Shown one piece after another: positions 1-12,700 of a stretch of 64,000 bases of DNA. Numbering within the stretch: the first letter of the stretch is position 1; every line of letters starts with the position of its first letter. The notes under the pieces are model-generated. The model was not told the origin of the DNA. It did not search any database and was given only the letters and a program-made list of their open reading frames with translations. The stretch is from Sipunculus nudus (taxonomy: Eukaryota; Annelida; Sipuncula; Golfingiida; Sipunculidae): the NCBI GenBank assembly GCA_026874595.1, contig CM049309.1, positions 46,528,079-46,592,078 on the forward strand, written 5' to 3'. A program made the translations under genes and the position numbers.

Positions 1-1020
1 CCCAAACAAATACAGGTGGTGCCACTAGTCTGCAGAAACTGATGAAACACTCCATAATCAATATCCATGCAAAGAATCATGGTGATCTCTACATTAGTTG
101 TTCAGATACTTCACCTTTTGTAACAATTTTCCATTATTCTGAGCTGTACTTTGGGAGTGCCATAGCTCACAGGATATGGGAAACAGAGACCTAATTTCAG
201 GTTTCCATAGAGACTTCTCATGGGTCTCCCTGTGTATCAAGAATGAAGATTCTTGGTCCAGTTGTTACGATTTGTACCCTGTTGACAGATAACTAAATCC
301 TTAAAGGTCTTAAAAATAGAGAAAAATAATTGTAAAAATTTGAAAAAAATACAAGTGGCACCACCAGTCTACAGGAACTGATGGAACACCTCTTGATCAA
401 TATGTATGCCAAAAATCATGACCATCAGTGTTGTAGAAATTGAGATGTTGCAATTTGTTTTTATCAAATTTTCCATTATTCTGGGGGGTAATTGGGAGCC
501 CCACAGCTCAAAGGATATGGGTAACAGAGACCTTATTTCAGGTTTCCATGGAGACTTTCCATAGGTCTCTCACTGTGTGAGGAATGAAGATTCTAGGTCC
601 AGTCTTTACAATTTGTGCCCTGTTGACAGATGTTCACAGTTTTAAAGGTCTCAAAAATAGAGAAAACAATTCGTAAAAAATCGAAAAAATATATGTGGCG
701 CCACCAGTCTGCAGACACTGATGAAACATCTCATGATCAATATGTATGCAAAAAATAATGACCATCAGTGATGTAGTTAATGAGATATTGAAGTTTTTGT
801 ATGAAATTTTCTACTATTCTGGGGGGGGGGGGTACTTTGGGGCCCCATAGCTCTAAGGATATGGGTAACAAGAGACCTAATTTCTGGTTTCCATGGAGAC
901 TTATCATAGGTCTCTCAGTGTGTCAAGAATTAAGATTCTAGGTCCAGTCTTTATGATTTGTGCCCTGTTAACAGATGTTCACATTTTTAAAGGTCTCAAA
1001 ATTAGAGAATAAAATTCGTA
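1..1020. repeat. Tandem array of ~340-bp units (three copies)
   Basis: Three units recur with a period of 339-343 bp, recognised by GTGGTGCCACTA, GTGGCACCACCAG and GTGGCGCCACCAG at about 15, 354 and 697. Each continues with TCTGCAG, a TTCCATTATTCTG block, GGTTTCCA, GGTCCAGT and TTGTGCCCTGTT. Units are joined by A-rich linkers. A fourth unit lies at 5825-6178, beyond an insertion. No coding potential. Confidence 0.85.
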
Positions 1021-4000
1021 ACAAGGGACCTATGGGTCACGACGCTCAGCTGTTATATATGATAAAAAAATATTATTTAGAAATGAGGCACATGCTGGTT
1101 TTGTGTGGTAATAAATATAAGCTGTATTATGAGTTGTTGTTTAGCTTATGTATGATTTTGATAGTACCTTTGGAGACAGGGAAGAGGATTGATTTCATTT
1201 ATTTTATTAACAAATGGAGTACTACTGTCACACAGATTTTGACTTGGCCATATAACTTATAAGAAGAACATATAATATAAGAGTTTAACTATTTATTAAA
1301 AAAATTACAAATATTGTCCCAAATATAATTTTTATTAAAAATAATAAGAGAATCATATGATTTTTTAAAATGAAATATAACTGATATGATTATTTAAATA
1401 ATATTAAATAATATATTCATGAATGCATTCATGAATACATTTTGAAAGTATTTGCACGAGTATTCAAATACTTTCATTTTTACCTGAATTCCCATTCTTT
1501 ATGCAAGAAATTTTATAATGGAGTACATAATCATATTCGTATTTAAATACAATTACAAAGTATTCACACCATGTCTGGTATTTATTCAGTTTTCACCAAA
1601 CAATGATGTTGAGAATCCAGAATATACAAAATTCACACATTTAAATAATGATCATAAGTACCTGGTTTTATGGCTTTTATTTATATTAAAAAATAACTGT
1701 AAAAAATTCATTTTGGCCTAATTTCACATCAATGTACATACTAGACACAGTAGGAATCTAGATTAATATTATCAACTGCATCTTTGTCTATCATTAATTT
1801 CCTTCATATAATCCCTAATGATTAGTAATGAATAATATGATTTACTTCTTTATCATTAAAATTGAACTGACAAATGCCAAAGGTGACTGCATGGTGTTAT
1901 TTGGAATATGTGACATTCTACCCATCGATACAAGATTCTTATATCATCAGTAACTGCAAGTTAATTTCCTGTTATTATAAACTAACAAATTCCTTTTCTA
2001 TTTTTCTTTAATTTGTTATTAAAAAACAATAAAAATTTATTAATTTATTGTTTATTGTTATGTTGTTGGTTAAAACTACTAGATGAGTTGGGTTGGACAC
2101 CTGGATCAACTGTGGCTGGCCATAAGCTACCTGGATTCTTGCCTCAAGCGTGCATAATTTGATGAAAGGTCAACAAGGTCAACATACAGGTGACTCAAGA
2201 GGGGCTGGAGAGAGCCAAAGTCTGACAGGGTCTCATAAAAAAACATTAATAAAAGCTACAATATCTGGCCAATTTCTTTAAGCTTTCTAAACTAAAAGCT
2301 GAAATCCTTATGCGTGCATGATATGAAAATTAGATCAACAGTGCTCATGGGAAACAAACGTGCCATGGTCACAGTTGGGCAAAATTTAAGGTACTAATTT
2401 TATATTTATACTAATAACCTATAAAATTTGAAAAATTCAGAACTAATTTTGGGTATTCAATTGAATCTTGATTAATTATAATGTTACATCCCTGACAAAA
2501 AAATCTCTAGCTTCAGCAATGCCCTTGTTAAGGGAGTAAATATATTTCTTGATTTTTCACAAAGTGCATTATGTTTGGGCCCATAACTTAAAATAATTAC
2601 GCAATATTGACATCATTCTGGCATGTGCATAGAGAATGAAAAATATGTATATTATTTATGATTAAAGTCAGATCAGTTGTTTTGATATTAGGCAGTCTTG
2701 AAGTGTAACAATGGGTTTTTAATGGAAAAATGAAGATTTTCATTAATATCTCGAAGGTATTAAGTCCTAGTGACCAAATTCTTGGCATGGTAGGGGATTT
2801 TGGAGACATCTAACTGTATGCCAAATTTAAGGAACTTAAAGCTGAAGCTGGGGAGCTGAGCTCTTGCAAACTGCATAACACTAGCTTGATGTAAACAATA
2901 TGTTACATGGTGCTTGAAAACTTGATTAAAATCTACAGTTTTTGATCAACTGGTTTCAAATTTTTGGTGTTAACAGTTGAAATGCTAACAAAAACATGCT
3001 GTGAAAATTAAATCCACAGTACTTACAGGAAAAAAACGTGCCATGGTCAAAATTGGGCAAAATTTAAGGTACCAATTTATTATTTTTATTAATATTTTAA
3101 AAATTTAAAAGATTTTCATCTAATTTTGGGTATTCAATTGAATCTTGATTAATTATAATGTTACATCCCTGACAAAAAAATCTCTAGCTTCAGCAATGCC
3201 CTTGTTAAGTGATCAAATATCTTTCCTGATTTTTTACAAAATGCATTATGTTTGGGCCCATAACTTTTTAAAATTAAATAATACAGACAATTTCTGGCAT
3301 GTACATAGGAACTATATAGAGGAATATTTATGGTAAATATGAGGAAAAACAGATAAGTGGTTTTGATATTAGGCAGTCCTGAAGTGTGAAAATAGGTTTT
3401 AAATAAAAAATTGAGGTTTTTCCTTAATTTCTCAAAGGAACGAAGTTGCAAAGACTCAGTTTTCGGCTTGGTAGGAGATCTTGGGGACATCTAACATTAT
3501 GCCGAATTTTGGATTTCTAGGTCTGGACTGATACCTTTATTTCACATTCAAGGGAATAATACATTTAAGTTTATATATTATTTAAGCATATCCACTTTTT
3601 CCATTAAAATAGTTTTTATCAGATTAATTTTTTTTATTTACAAGTTTTATAAATTTGTTTTAAAAAAACACTGAAAATATAAGTTAAAATATTAGAATTC
3701 TTAGTTGCAATCATTATACATCCAGGGTGTAGCTCGTATTGGGTCATATTATGCATACACATATATTTTTATTATTTTTAAATCACAAATTTTTAAACTG
3801 AATTTAAAAGAAAATAATGCCACAACATGGCATCTGCAAGATTATTCCTTGAATCACTATTAAAAAGTTTTGCACATTGGAGTTTTCAGTACATGCTTAA
3901 TCTTATTCACCAAAATAAAATAAGCTACTGTAAATTTGGTAAAATAAAAACATCTTTTCAAATAAAGTATACACACTGTTGGTTGAATGAGGGACAAACA

Positions 4001-5824
4001 ATATCATCATGCTAATTAAAATCTAAGCTTTAATTTATTCCTGGAATTAATAGTCAATTTCACACCTGGTGAAGTTTTTACTCTTCTCAAGGAAGGAATT
4101 ACTTATCTGATGAACATCCACACTTTCATAGCAATACACCACTTTGTGGACACAATTAAATGTGCACTTTAATCATTGTAACCCTGGTGGTAAATACAAA
4201 ATCTAAAATGTAGCATAGCCAAGAATAAAATGAAATACAGAAAATTATAACATTCATCTAGTTAATGCATCATCCGGGGGGGGGGGGGGGGTGTGTGTGC
4301 AGGGCAGGGGGGAAGCCTGCTAGTAGTGGCCGAGCTGAGCCAAGACAAGCTGCCTGGGATGGGTTACATAATGCAAGTGAAGGCTTTACTACTAGGTGGG
4401 CTAGATGTAAACAACACTTGACATGGTGTATGAAAACTTGAATAAAAGCTACTCTTTTCAATCAATTCCTTTGAAATTTCAGATTTTAAAAGATTAAATC
4501 CTTATGTATATATGCTGTGAAAATTAAATCAACAGTGCTTACAGGGAAAAAAATGCCATTGCCAAAGTTGGACAAAATTTAGGGTATTGATTTTTTATTT
4601 AAGCTAATTACTTGAAAAATTTGCAAAATTCAGATCTAATTTTGGGTAAACAATCGAATCTTGATTAAATAAAGTTATATTCCTGACAAAAAGTCTCCAG
4701 CTTCAGCAATTCTCATCTTAGGTGAGTAAATATATTTCTTGATTTTTAAAAAAGTGCATTATGTTTGGACCCATAACTTAAAAAAAATACACAATACTGA
4801 CATCATTTCTGGCATGTGCATAGTGAATGTATAGAAAAATATGTATATTATATATGATCAAAGTCAGATCAGTGGTTTTGATATTAGGCAGTCTTAAAGT
4901 GTAAGAATGGGTTTTTAATGGAAAAATGAAGTTTTTCATTGATATCTCGAAGGAATTAAGTCCTAGTGACCAAATTCTTGGCATGGTAGGGGATTTTGGA
5001 GAAATCTAACTGTATGCCAAATTTAAGGAACTTAGAGCTGAAGTTCGGGAGCTGAGCTCTAGCAAACTGCATAACACTAGCAATATGTGACATGGTGCTT
5101 GAAAACTTGAATAAAATCTACAGTTTTTGATCAACTGGTTTCAAATTTTTGGTGTTATCAGTTGAAATGTTAACAAAAACATGCTGTGAAAATTAAATCC
5201 ACAGCAGTTACAGCAAAAAAATGTGCCATGGGTAAAGTTGGGCAAAATTTAAGGTACCAATTTTTTATTTTTGCTAATATTTTAAAAAATTTAAAAGATT
5301 TTGATATAATTTTTGGTATACAATTTAATTGAAGTAATAAAAGTAATATTACTGGAAAAAAAGTGCTTAGCTTTAACAAGTTTTGTGTTAAGTGATAAAA
5401 TTTCTTTCCTGATTATTTACAAAATGCATTATGTTTGGGCCCATAACTTTTTTAAATTATATAATACAGACCTAATTTCTGGCATGTACATAGGAATTAT
5501 ATAGAGGAATATTTATAGGAAATATGAGGAAAAACAGATGAGTGGTTTTGATATTAGGCAGTCCTGAAGTGTGAAAATAGGTTTTTAATAAAAAATTGAG
5601 GTTTTTCCTAAATTTCTCAAAGGAATGAAGTCGCAAAGACCCAGTTTTCGGCTTGGTAGGAGATCTTGGGGACATCTAACATTAGGCTGAATTTTGGATT
5701 CCTAGGTCTTACGGTTTCAAAACGTGCCACATCTACGGACGGACGGACGGACGGACGGACAGACGGACGGACGACGGACAATGGACCACGACTATAGCTC
5801 AGATGACTTATAGTCAGCTGAGCT
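1021..5824 (+). mobile_element. 4.8-kb composite repeat inserted in the 340-bp array
   Basis: The left end reads ACAAGGGACCTATGGGTCAC then GCTCAGCTG. The right end is a GGAC microsatellite (5739-5776) followed by an imperfect hairpin with arms AGCTCAGATGACT and AGTCAGCTGAGCT. The inside is two related copies fused. Copy one (1021-~3530) lacks the microsatellite and hairpin; copy two (~3531-5824) lacks the left end. A module of about 1 kb is therefore present twice (~2480-3530 and ~4660-5700). Joining the flanks regenerates the array linker ATTCGTA-AAAAAATCG with one extra A. The short open frames inside are not conserved proteins. Confidence 0.75.
5739..5776. repeat. GGAC tetranucleotide microsatellite
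   Basis: About nine copies of GGAC, with one CAGAC variant, lie just inside the terminal hairpin of the composite repeat. The same arrangement (microsatellite next to AGCTCA hairpin) is seen inverted at 36241-36320. Confidence 0.85.
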
Positions 5825-6180
5825 AAAAAATCGAAAAATACAGGTGGCGCCACCAGTCTGCAGGAACTGATGAATCATCTCATGATCAATATGTATGCAA
5901 AAAATCATGACCATCAGTTATGTAGTTAATGAGATATTGAAGTTTTTGTATGAAATTTTAACTATTCTGGGGGGTACTTTGGGGCCCTATAGCTCGAAGG
6001 ATATGGGTAACAGACCTAATTTCTGGTTTCCAAGGAGATGCTTCATGGACCTATCAGAATGTAAAGTTACAAGATTCTAGGTCCAGCGGTTACAATTTGT
6101 GCCAGGTTAAAGGACTGATGGACGGAAGGACAGACAGGCGACAGACAAAGAGTGATCGCTTACAGTCAGCTGAGCTAATA
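5825..6180. repeat. Fourth ~340-bp unit with GGAC-type tail and AGCTGAGCT end
   Basis: This unit resumes at TCGAAAAATACAGGTGGCGCC and follows the same order as the three units at the left edge. It then ends in GATGGACGGAAGGACAGACA and AGTCAGCTGAGCT (to about 6177). It shows what the intact 3' end of this family looks like. 6181-6650 holds no recognisable feature beyond a possible NASP polyadenylation signal at 6461. Confidence 0.75.
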
Positions 6181-6650
6181 AAAATTTGTGGACCATTAAT
6201 CAAAATTGATCAGTTGTTTAGGAGTTTGAAACCTATGCCCATATATAGACATGTGCATCATCTCATCTGATATGTAGTTTCATGTTTTGTAATATATGTA
6301 AATTTCTATAGCCTGTGTATGGTATAAAGTTATTAATAAACCATCTTTTTCAGTTTGCTTGCAAAAATTAAATGAATGCATATATTTTCTTATCACAAAG
6401 CCAAAGATATGTGCAAACATTCCCATCAATTATGGCACTACTACATTACTGATCGCATTGTTTATTACCGACTGACTGATCAAGGAATGTAATGGATCAT
6501 CAGCCTATCACTTTTTTGAACAAATTACTGTGTCTAAATTCTCATATATATCAATGCCCCACACTGATATCCGAGGCTCTAGCTCATGATCCGTGTAGGT
6601 AAAACGGGCAATGCCTATTGGTGTATTCCGCTGATTATTAACAATTCTAA

Positions 6651-6719
6651 TTAGCATCCAATACTCACAGCTGATGAACTGATGGAACTTGATGATTCCC
6701 CAAAACCTGTGGTCGTTGA
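6651..6719 (-). CDS. NASP: NASP last visible coding exon; stop or splice
   Basis: After the acceptor at 6720-6721 the frame reads [17 protein letters not shown], matching the Ser/Gly-rich segment of NASP tails. Two endings are possible. The frame can run on five or six residues to TAA at 6653-6651, with a TTTATT (AATAAA on the minus strand) at 6461. Or the good donor GTGAGT at 6668 can be used; family members usually carry a basic KKRK-type nuclear signal after this point. I found no such exon between 1 and 6600, so the missing tail would have to lie left of the window. Confidence 0.7.
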   Translation of the reverse strand, partial: STTTGFGESSSSISSSAVSIGC

Positions 6720-9700
6720 CTGTAGAAAGAAGCAAACATTTTATTAATATTTAAAAAAGTTGTTGTGATTGTGAAAAATGAATTCTAGGCACTCCATAGT
6801 ACAGAGGGTGGCATTCAGCAGTATCTAGTGGGGGAGGAAACCAAAGACCCTAGAAAAACACACAGACCTTGGATGGGCCACTGAACCCACTCTCATGGCT
6901 ACACTGGGAATCCTATGTGACTAATGGAGACAGCTGTGCATATACTCTGCAGAACTAATATGAAGAGGGCCCGGTCTTCTGGTGGTTCTGATGATATACT
7001 CTTGAAATATTCTGATTGTTACTTTACCCTAAAATGTGGGCCTTTAGGGGTGTTTAAGGATTTTACCAATGGGGTGGGGGGGGGGGGGGAGGCTTGAACC
7101 AAGGATTTTATGATATATAGTATTTTTATCACAAACAGGAAGGGGGGGGGGGGGCATGTGCCACCCCAATCATCTCCCTTGCATCTGTGCCTAGCTCTTA
7201 GTGAAACCATGTGTGATCATTACAGCATGAACTTAAAATACAGAACCAAAATGAAAATACAGGAATGCTTAAGAAAAGAAGAAATTACAAGAGCCTGCTT
7301 ACAAATTCTGAGGCCATTCCTTCTTTCACTAGTTGTTTCATCTCTGCTGTGTTCTTCTTTTCCTCCTCTGCATCTTCTATCTGCAAAGAAAGGAAAACAT
7401 CAGTCCACCAATAGAATACTCACAAGGTCCACTCCCCATCCAAAAAATTTAACCTTTAATTTTAGCCACATTTATCCTACTTTAGACACATTCTGTGTTA
7501 GTTTAGTCACGGTATTATTTTAGTTTAGGATTGTTATCCTTCCCTAAAAAACATTAATTTTACATATTTTCATGTCCCATAAATATGAGCAAGGTACCCA
7601 TGGGTCACTGTGCTCAGCTGAACAACACCTCTGCATATACATACTGGTTATGAAATTTAATTTTTTTTTTTTTAGCTCAGTTGACTAGTCAGCTGAGCTT
7701 ATAATATTGTATTATTTGATCAAATGATACTGTATTTTATAGTGACATCCAAGTGTCCAAAAGGTAGTAGTTATTCCAGCCGCCACTTTATTCCAAATCA
7801 TGTCTAAAGTCTTTAATTTTTGCAATTTTGATGGTGAAAATGCAAATTCATGGAATTAATGTCACCCGCTTGGGGCTTGGTCTTAAATGCTTGATAAGCA
7901 AATAAGAAATTAAGATGTGGAGAAATCTTGAGGGCACATATCAACTTAAACAGATCAACTCTGACATTTGGTGACATCTTAAGGTGACAATAAAAACTAA
8001 AACACATTGAGAAATACGACCAAAATGCACTATGACATGTGGAGACATCCCTGGGCCAACAAAATCTAAAGACATTGAGAAATCTGACCAAAATTTGATA
8101 ATTTTATTTTGAGCTGGAGAGAATTATTTTTCAGATACACATTCAAAAACCAATCCCCACCAAGGTATTCATGAGAGCCATCCCTGACCCAAATTTGAAT
8201 GAAATCAGATAATATTTACGAAAGTTATTATATGGAGATGAAAATCTGAAGGACGGACAGACAGCAAACCCAAATCCATGTCTCCATTTTCCATAGAAGC
8301 AGGGGACTATAACAAGTGCTTAAAGAATTAAGTCGCCAGTAATCAAGGCATTTTCCCAAGCCATTCTGGTTGAACTTTAGTTTTTGAATGGTTATATAAG
8401 GCCCACAGGCCCCATTTAACTCCCAATGCTGCCCACCTGAGGTACTGCATACATGTAACATAAATCTTACAAGGACACCAAAGCTGTAGCCAAAAGCATG
8501 CAGACCACCCAACCATGCAACTTGTTCCTCTCTTAATGTTTATGATTAATTTGTCATATAAATTTAAAGCAGTGAATCAAGAGCACTTATCTGTAAAGTT
8601 TGTTGGAATACATGATCTGTTAAATGATACATTCTTAAAATAATCTGTGCAATTAATTTTTCCTGCACTGACTGTGGCTATTCCAAGTGTTATTTAGGTG
8701 AAGGTTCAAATCTCAGTTCCAAAAGTATACCAAATTTATTTGATATAACTTACCCGACTAGCATGTTATTTACATGGTCAAAATATAGCTAATAATTTGG
8801 CAAATTCATCTTCAGATGTGATTAAGGTGCTAAACAAATTTCAAAGTACAATCTAGTGCACATTTATGAAAGTACCTTCACAGATTTGATAAACCATAGA
8901 GTTTCATAAGTCATTCCAACGGAAACCTATTTCAAGTTCAATTGATACAATCAACAAGATCAGATACTGCACAACTCACCTTTCCTTGGATATCTGGTAA
9001 GAGACTCTTCAATTCTTCAATTTCCTTTTCTGCTTTTGTTATTGGATCCTCAAAATCAATTGGATCTAAAGAGGAAATGAATTCATCTCAAGCAAAAAGT
9101 GATTTTATGGCCTATGCACAAATGATTACAAAAACTGTCACTGTAAAAATACAATACTTTATTAGATATTCACAGTTTTTAAGTGACATGCACATATACA
9201 ATTTAATTCAACCATCTAGAGTACATTTATTATGTATCATATATCAAAGGTGTATCACATATTGTAGAATAGTTGGTGGTTAAAATAAGGATGTATCTAT
9301 GATAATTTTAATTTAAAAGAGCCTCAGTATCTAATCAGTTTTAACAAACAGATTGTTAAGATCAAATATTCCTTTATAATTAATGAAACCAGTATTACCT
9401 TTTCCTTTACCAGCCTTTGCATTATCTTCTAAAAATTTCTCCAGATTACCTGTCAAAAGAAATTACATGCATCAATCAAAAATAACTTATCATAGAATAA
9501 TAATGACAAGTATCCATGGGGAGTTTAGATGCGACTTTTTATCATTTTCTGTACTAAGCCAATTTTTTTTACCCTTATACCCTCAACGATTTTTTAAGTA
9601 ATTGTAGTAACTGACATGGTCTGCTTCTCATGATGGACAAAAGCCAGTGCAAACTCAGCAAGGGATTTCTTATTTGTAAAGTATACAGCATATACTTTCA

Positions 9701-12700
9701 GTTCCATTCAGCAATAAACATCTTGAAGGAGCAAAATTGCATAATGTTTTTCATTAACTGAGGATAAACTTCCAGGACCTGCATGCCCATACTGAATAAA
9801 CTTTTTTTTAAAAAAAAAAAAAGGGGGTTTGGGTACTTAGGTTACTTAAGTGTTTACTAGTCTCCAAACTCTACAAGAAAACTGCAAAAAGAAAACTGGT
9901 ATGTACAAGAACTCAGGTTTTAGCAATTAACCAATCAAATGTTTTGATGCAAGCAAATAATCTCAGACCTAATACCGAAAGAAATATGGTTGTTATTCTC
10001 TAAAAATCCTGTACTGCCATTATATGGATTTGTCAAGTTAAATATGGCCTAGAGACTCAGTATGATTATAACTGCCTGGTCCCTATGACCAGACTTATAA
10101 ACCTTGCCTTAACCATACGTAATACATATAAGGTACAGTCCTTTGTTGATAGATATAGAAACCTTTACGTGTGTCCGGGCCATTACCACAAACAGACATG
10201 TTGTAAACATTAAAAACCTTTGGAATACAAGTCAGGGTTCACATTTGCTCAAGAGGTGGGTGTGACTGAACAGATATATACCTTACTGGCATACAATATG
10301 AAAGGCTTACCTATCTTTGATTCTATAACTGATATTGCTTTCTTGTATGCGTCGACTGCCTCATCGTATAGTCCATTGAAACTGCGTGCCAAACCAAGTT
10401 GGTAATGTCTAGTGCAGGGTTAAGGTCACATGTAATACAGTGCTGGACCAGACTACACTCTGTATGCACTTTACATCTCCTTTGCTTTATTGCTTGCTTT
10501 AACATGGTATGCCAGGTGTAACCACCAGGCACTTGCATGGAGCTAAGAATTGTTATTTAACAAATGAACATGGGGTTAGTTATTGAGTTATTTCCATTAT
10601 GTAAAGTCACTGCTAAAAAACAAAAGTCATTCGGGTATCCATTCTTCAATTAGTTATCTAAACTGAGTTTACAATAATCTGGTTTTCAGAATACATTTGT
10701 CTGGAAAGCCTACCCAACTGTAATCCTCCCAGTTTTGATTGATTATACAGAAACATACAGATCTATATACAGATCTGTCTTAACCTAATGTTTCCAGCAG
10801 TTACTTGCTCTCTTCCGAAAAAGGATACGTTTCTGCCAACTTGCGATTGTCTGCCTCTAGGTGGATCTCCTGCAGCTTCAAACACTCCTGAAAGTCTTCT
10901 ACTGCCTGCTGGTATTGCTCTGAAAGATGTTGAAGATGTGTGAATTCTGGCTTATTCTGATTACATAATAATGGATTGGGGGTAAATTCTGTTCATAAGT
11001 TCTCGTAACACGCTGTGGTGGGTGTAGCAGTTTCATTAAACATAAGCTGTTTGTCAATACAGTATACATGTCCAAGTCAACATACAGATACACAGGACAG
11101 AGGTGAAGGACAGCTGAATATTCACCATTTGTTGTTGAGAGCATGAGCTATCTTGTCATTTGCAGAACTCTGGTTTGTCTGATTTGTTACCAGTGCCCTT
11201 GTTGGACATTTTTATTATGAACAGTGGCCGGTCCTCCCACCCTTTGATGAACATGTGAATATTTATAAACAAAGCAAGCCTGTGCACTAGGGGATCAGAA
11301 CATTTTTGAACATGTGAATATTTATAAACAGAGCAAGCCTGTGCACCAGGGGATCAGAACATTTTGGTTTATTTTTATACAAGGTTCAAGCAATTATCTT
11401 TATTTTATACATGTCAGGTATCAGAATAGGCCCTTTTAATATAATCATTATGCTTATTTAAGAATTTTCTTAAAACAAATTAAATTTGATAATTTACAGG
11501 TACAGTATAGTTTAAACCCTTTTGGGAGCAGTGAACTTAATACGTGCTATGACAGGAACATGGTTGAACAAGTCTGACTAATTGTCCTTCACCCAGTATC
11601 CTACGCTCCTTACACAGCGCTTTAACTATAGGGTCTACTTCCTATATGGTAAGTGCTGTTTGTTATGACCTCGTATCCTGAATTGCTACACCAGAGGGAG
11701 CACTATTTTTGTCCAATCAGATGAGACCTTGTGCTGGAAGACACGGCCAAACGAGGAGTACGAGGAGCAAATCATGTTCATTCCGTTTTGAGTGACAGCT
11801 CATCGCCCCGGTAACCATATGAACAGGCCACAGACTCAGAGAGAATTGCTGCAATGTGGTTTACTTAGGGCCTTGGACACAGGATGCCCGGTCGGTGAGC
11901 TGTAATTCAAACAAAACGTAACAACAAAGGCTGCGTGCATACCTAGCTGGCTAGTTGACACCAGACACATGGCTACTCTAACACAGTCATACTGTCAGAA
12001 TCGAATCGGTGGATGATGAGAGAATGCAGAGGGAGCAATTAAAATTCGAACGTAAACTCGTATTCAAACGGCGCTTGAAGCGCAGCTATGGGCGGAGACA
12101 GGATGCCTGTCGCATGTTTGTTTATTGGCCTCTGGTTGGCTGCTTGTCACATCATACGCACGTTTTGTTCAGCGGACAACGAACTGCCATCTGGTGTCTA
12201 AAAATATCATAAACGGTCTAAGCTGGCAGCATGAAAATAAGTTGCTTTTTTAGAAGCGCAAGATTTCCACTGCCTTGGGAGCGTACCAGTATCCTTCAAT
12301 CATGATACTTTGCAAGATGCAAGGCTTATCGTATATTTAATTATGAATATCTAGTAAATATCCTTCAGGGTATCAGAATGCAGTGCAGTATAAACACAGC
12401 TAGGATTCAGGAATAAATAAAGCAGCTTTACCTGTCTCCAGGCCAACTTCACCAAGTGTTAACAAGGATTCTGCTGCCTTCAACTGCATTTCTTTAGTTT
12501 CTTGTCTGAAATAGATGTCATGACAAAACCCATATAAACATAACATTAGGTTAAACACAGTTTACTTAATCTGTATATAAGTAGCTTTTATTTGAAAGCT
12601 GTCACTCAAGTTCAACAATCTTGTCAACTTTAATTTAGTTCTCCATCATTTCATGCATTCTTTGATAAAATTTTACAACACCTCTTTATCTTGACTAATT

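Noticed and set aside
4277-4292. Long poly-G runs here and near 827, 7077, 7143, 34705 and 58282
   Set aside because: Low-complexity homopolymers of uncertain exact length; no evidence of function such as paired G-tracts for a quadruplex beyond the run itself.
2597-5675. Small open frames repeated at the left edge (MSPKSPTMPRIWSLGL-like)
   Set aside because: They occur because the same repeat family is present several times; the frames are short, broken differently in each copy and show no protein family.
6508-6735. 75-codon minus-strand frame overlapping the last NASP exon
   Set aside because: It is in a different frame from the spliced NASP exon ([12 protein letters not shown]) and runs through the acceptor; nothing conserved was recognised.
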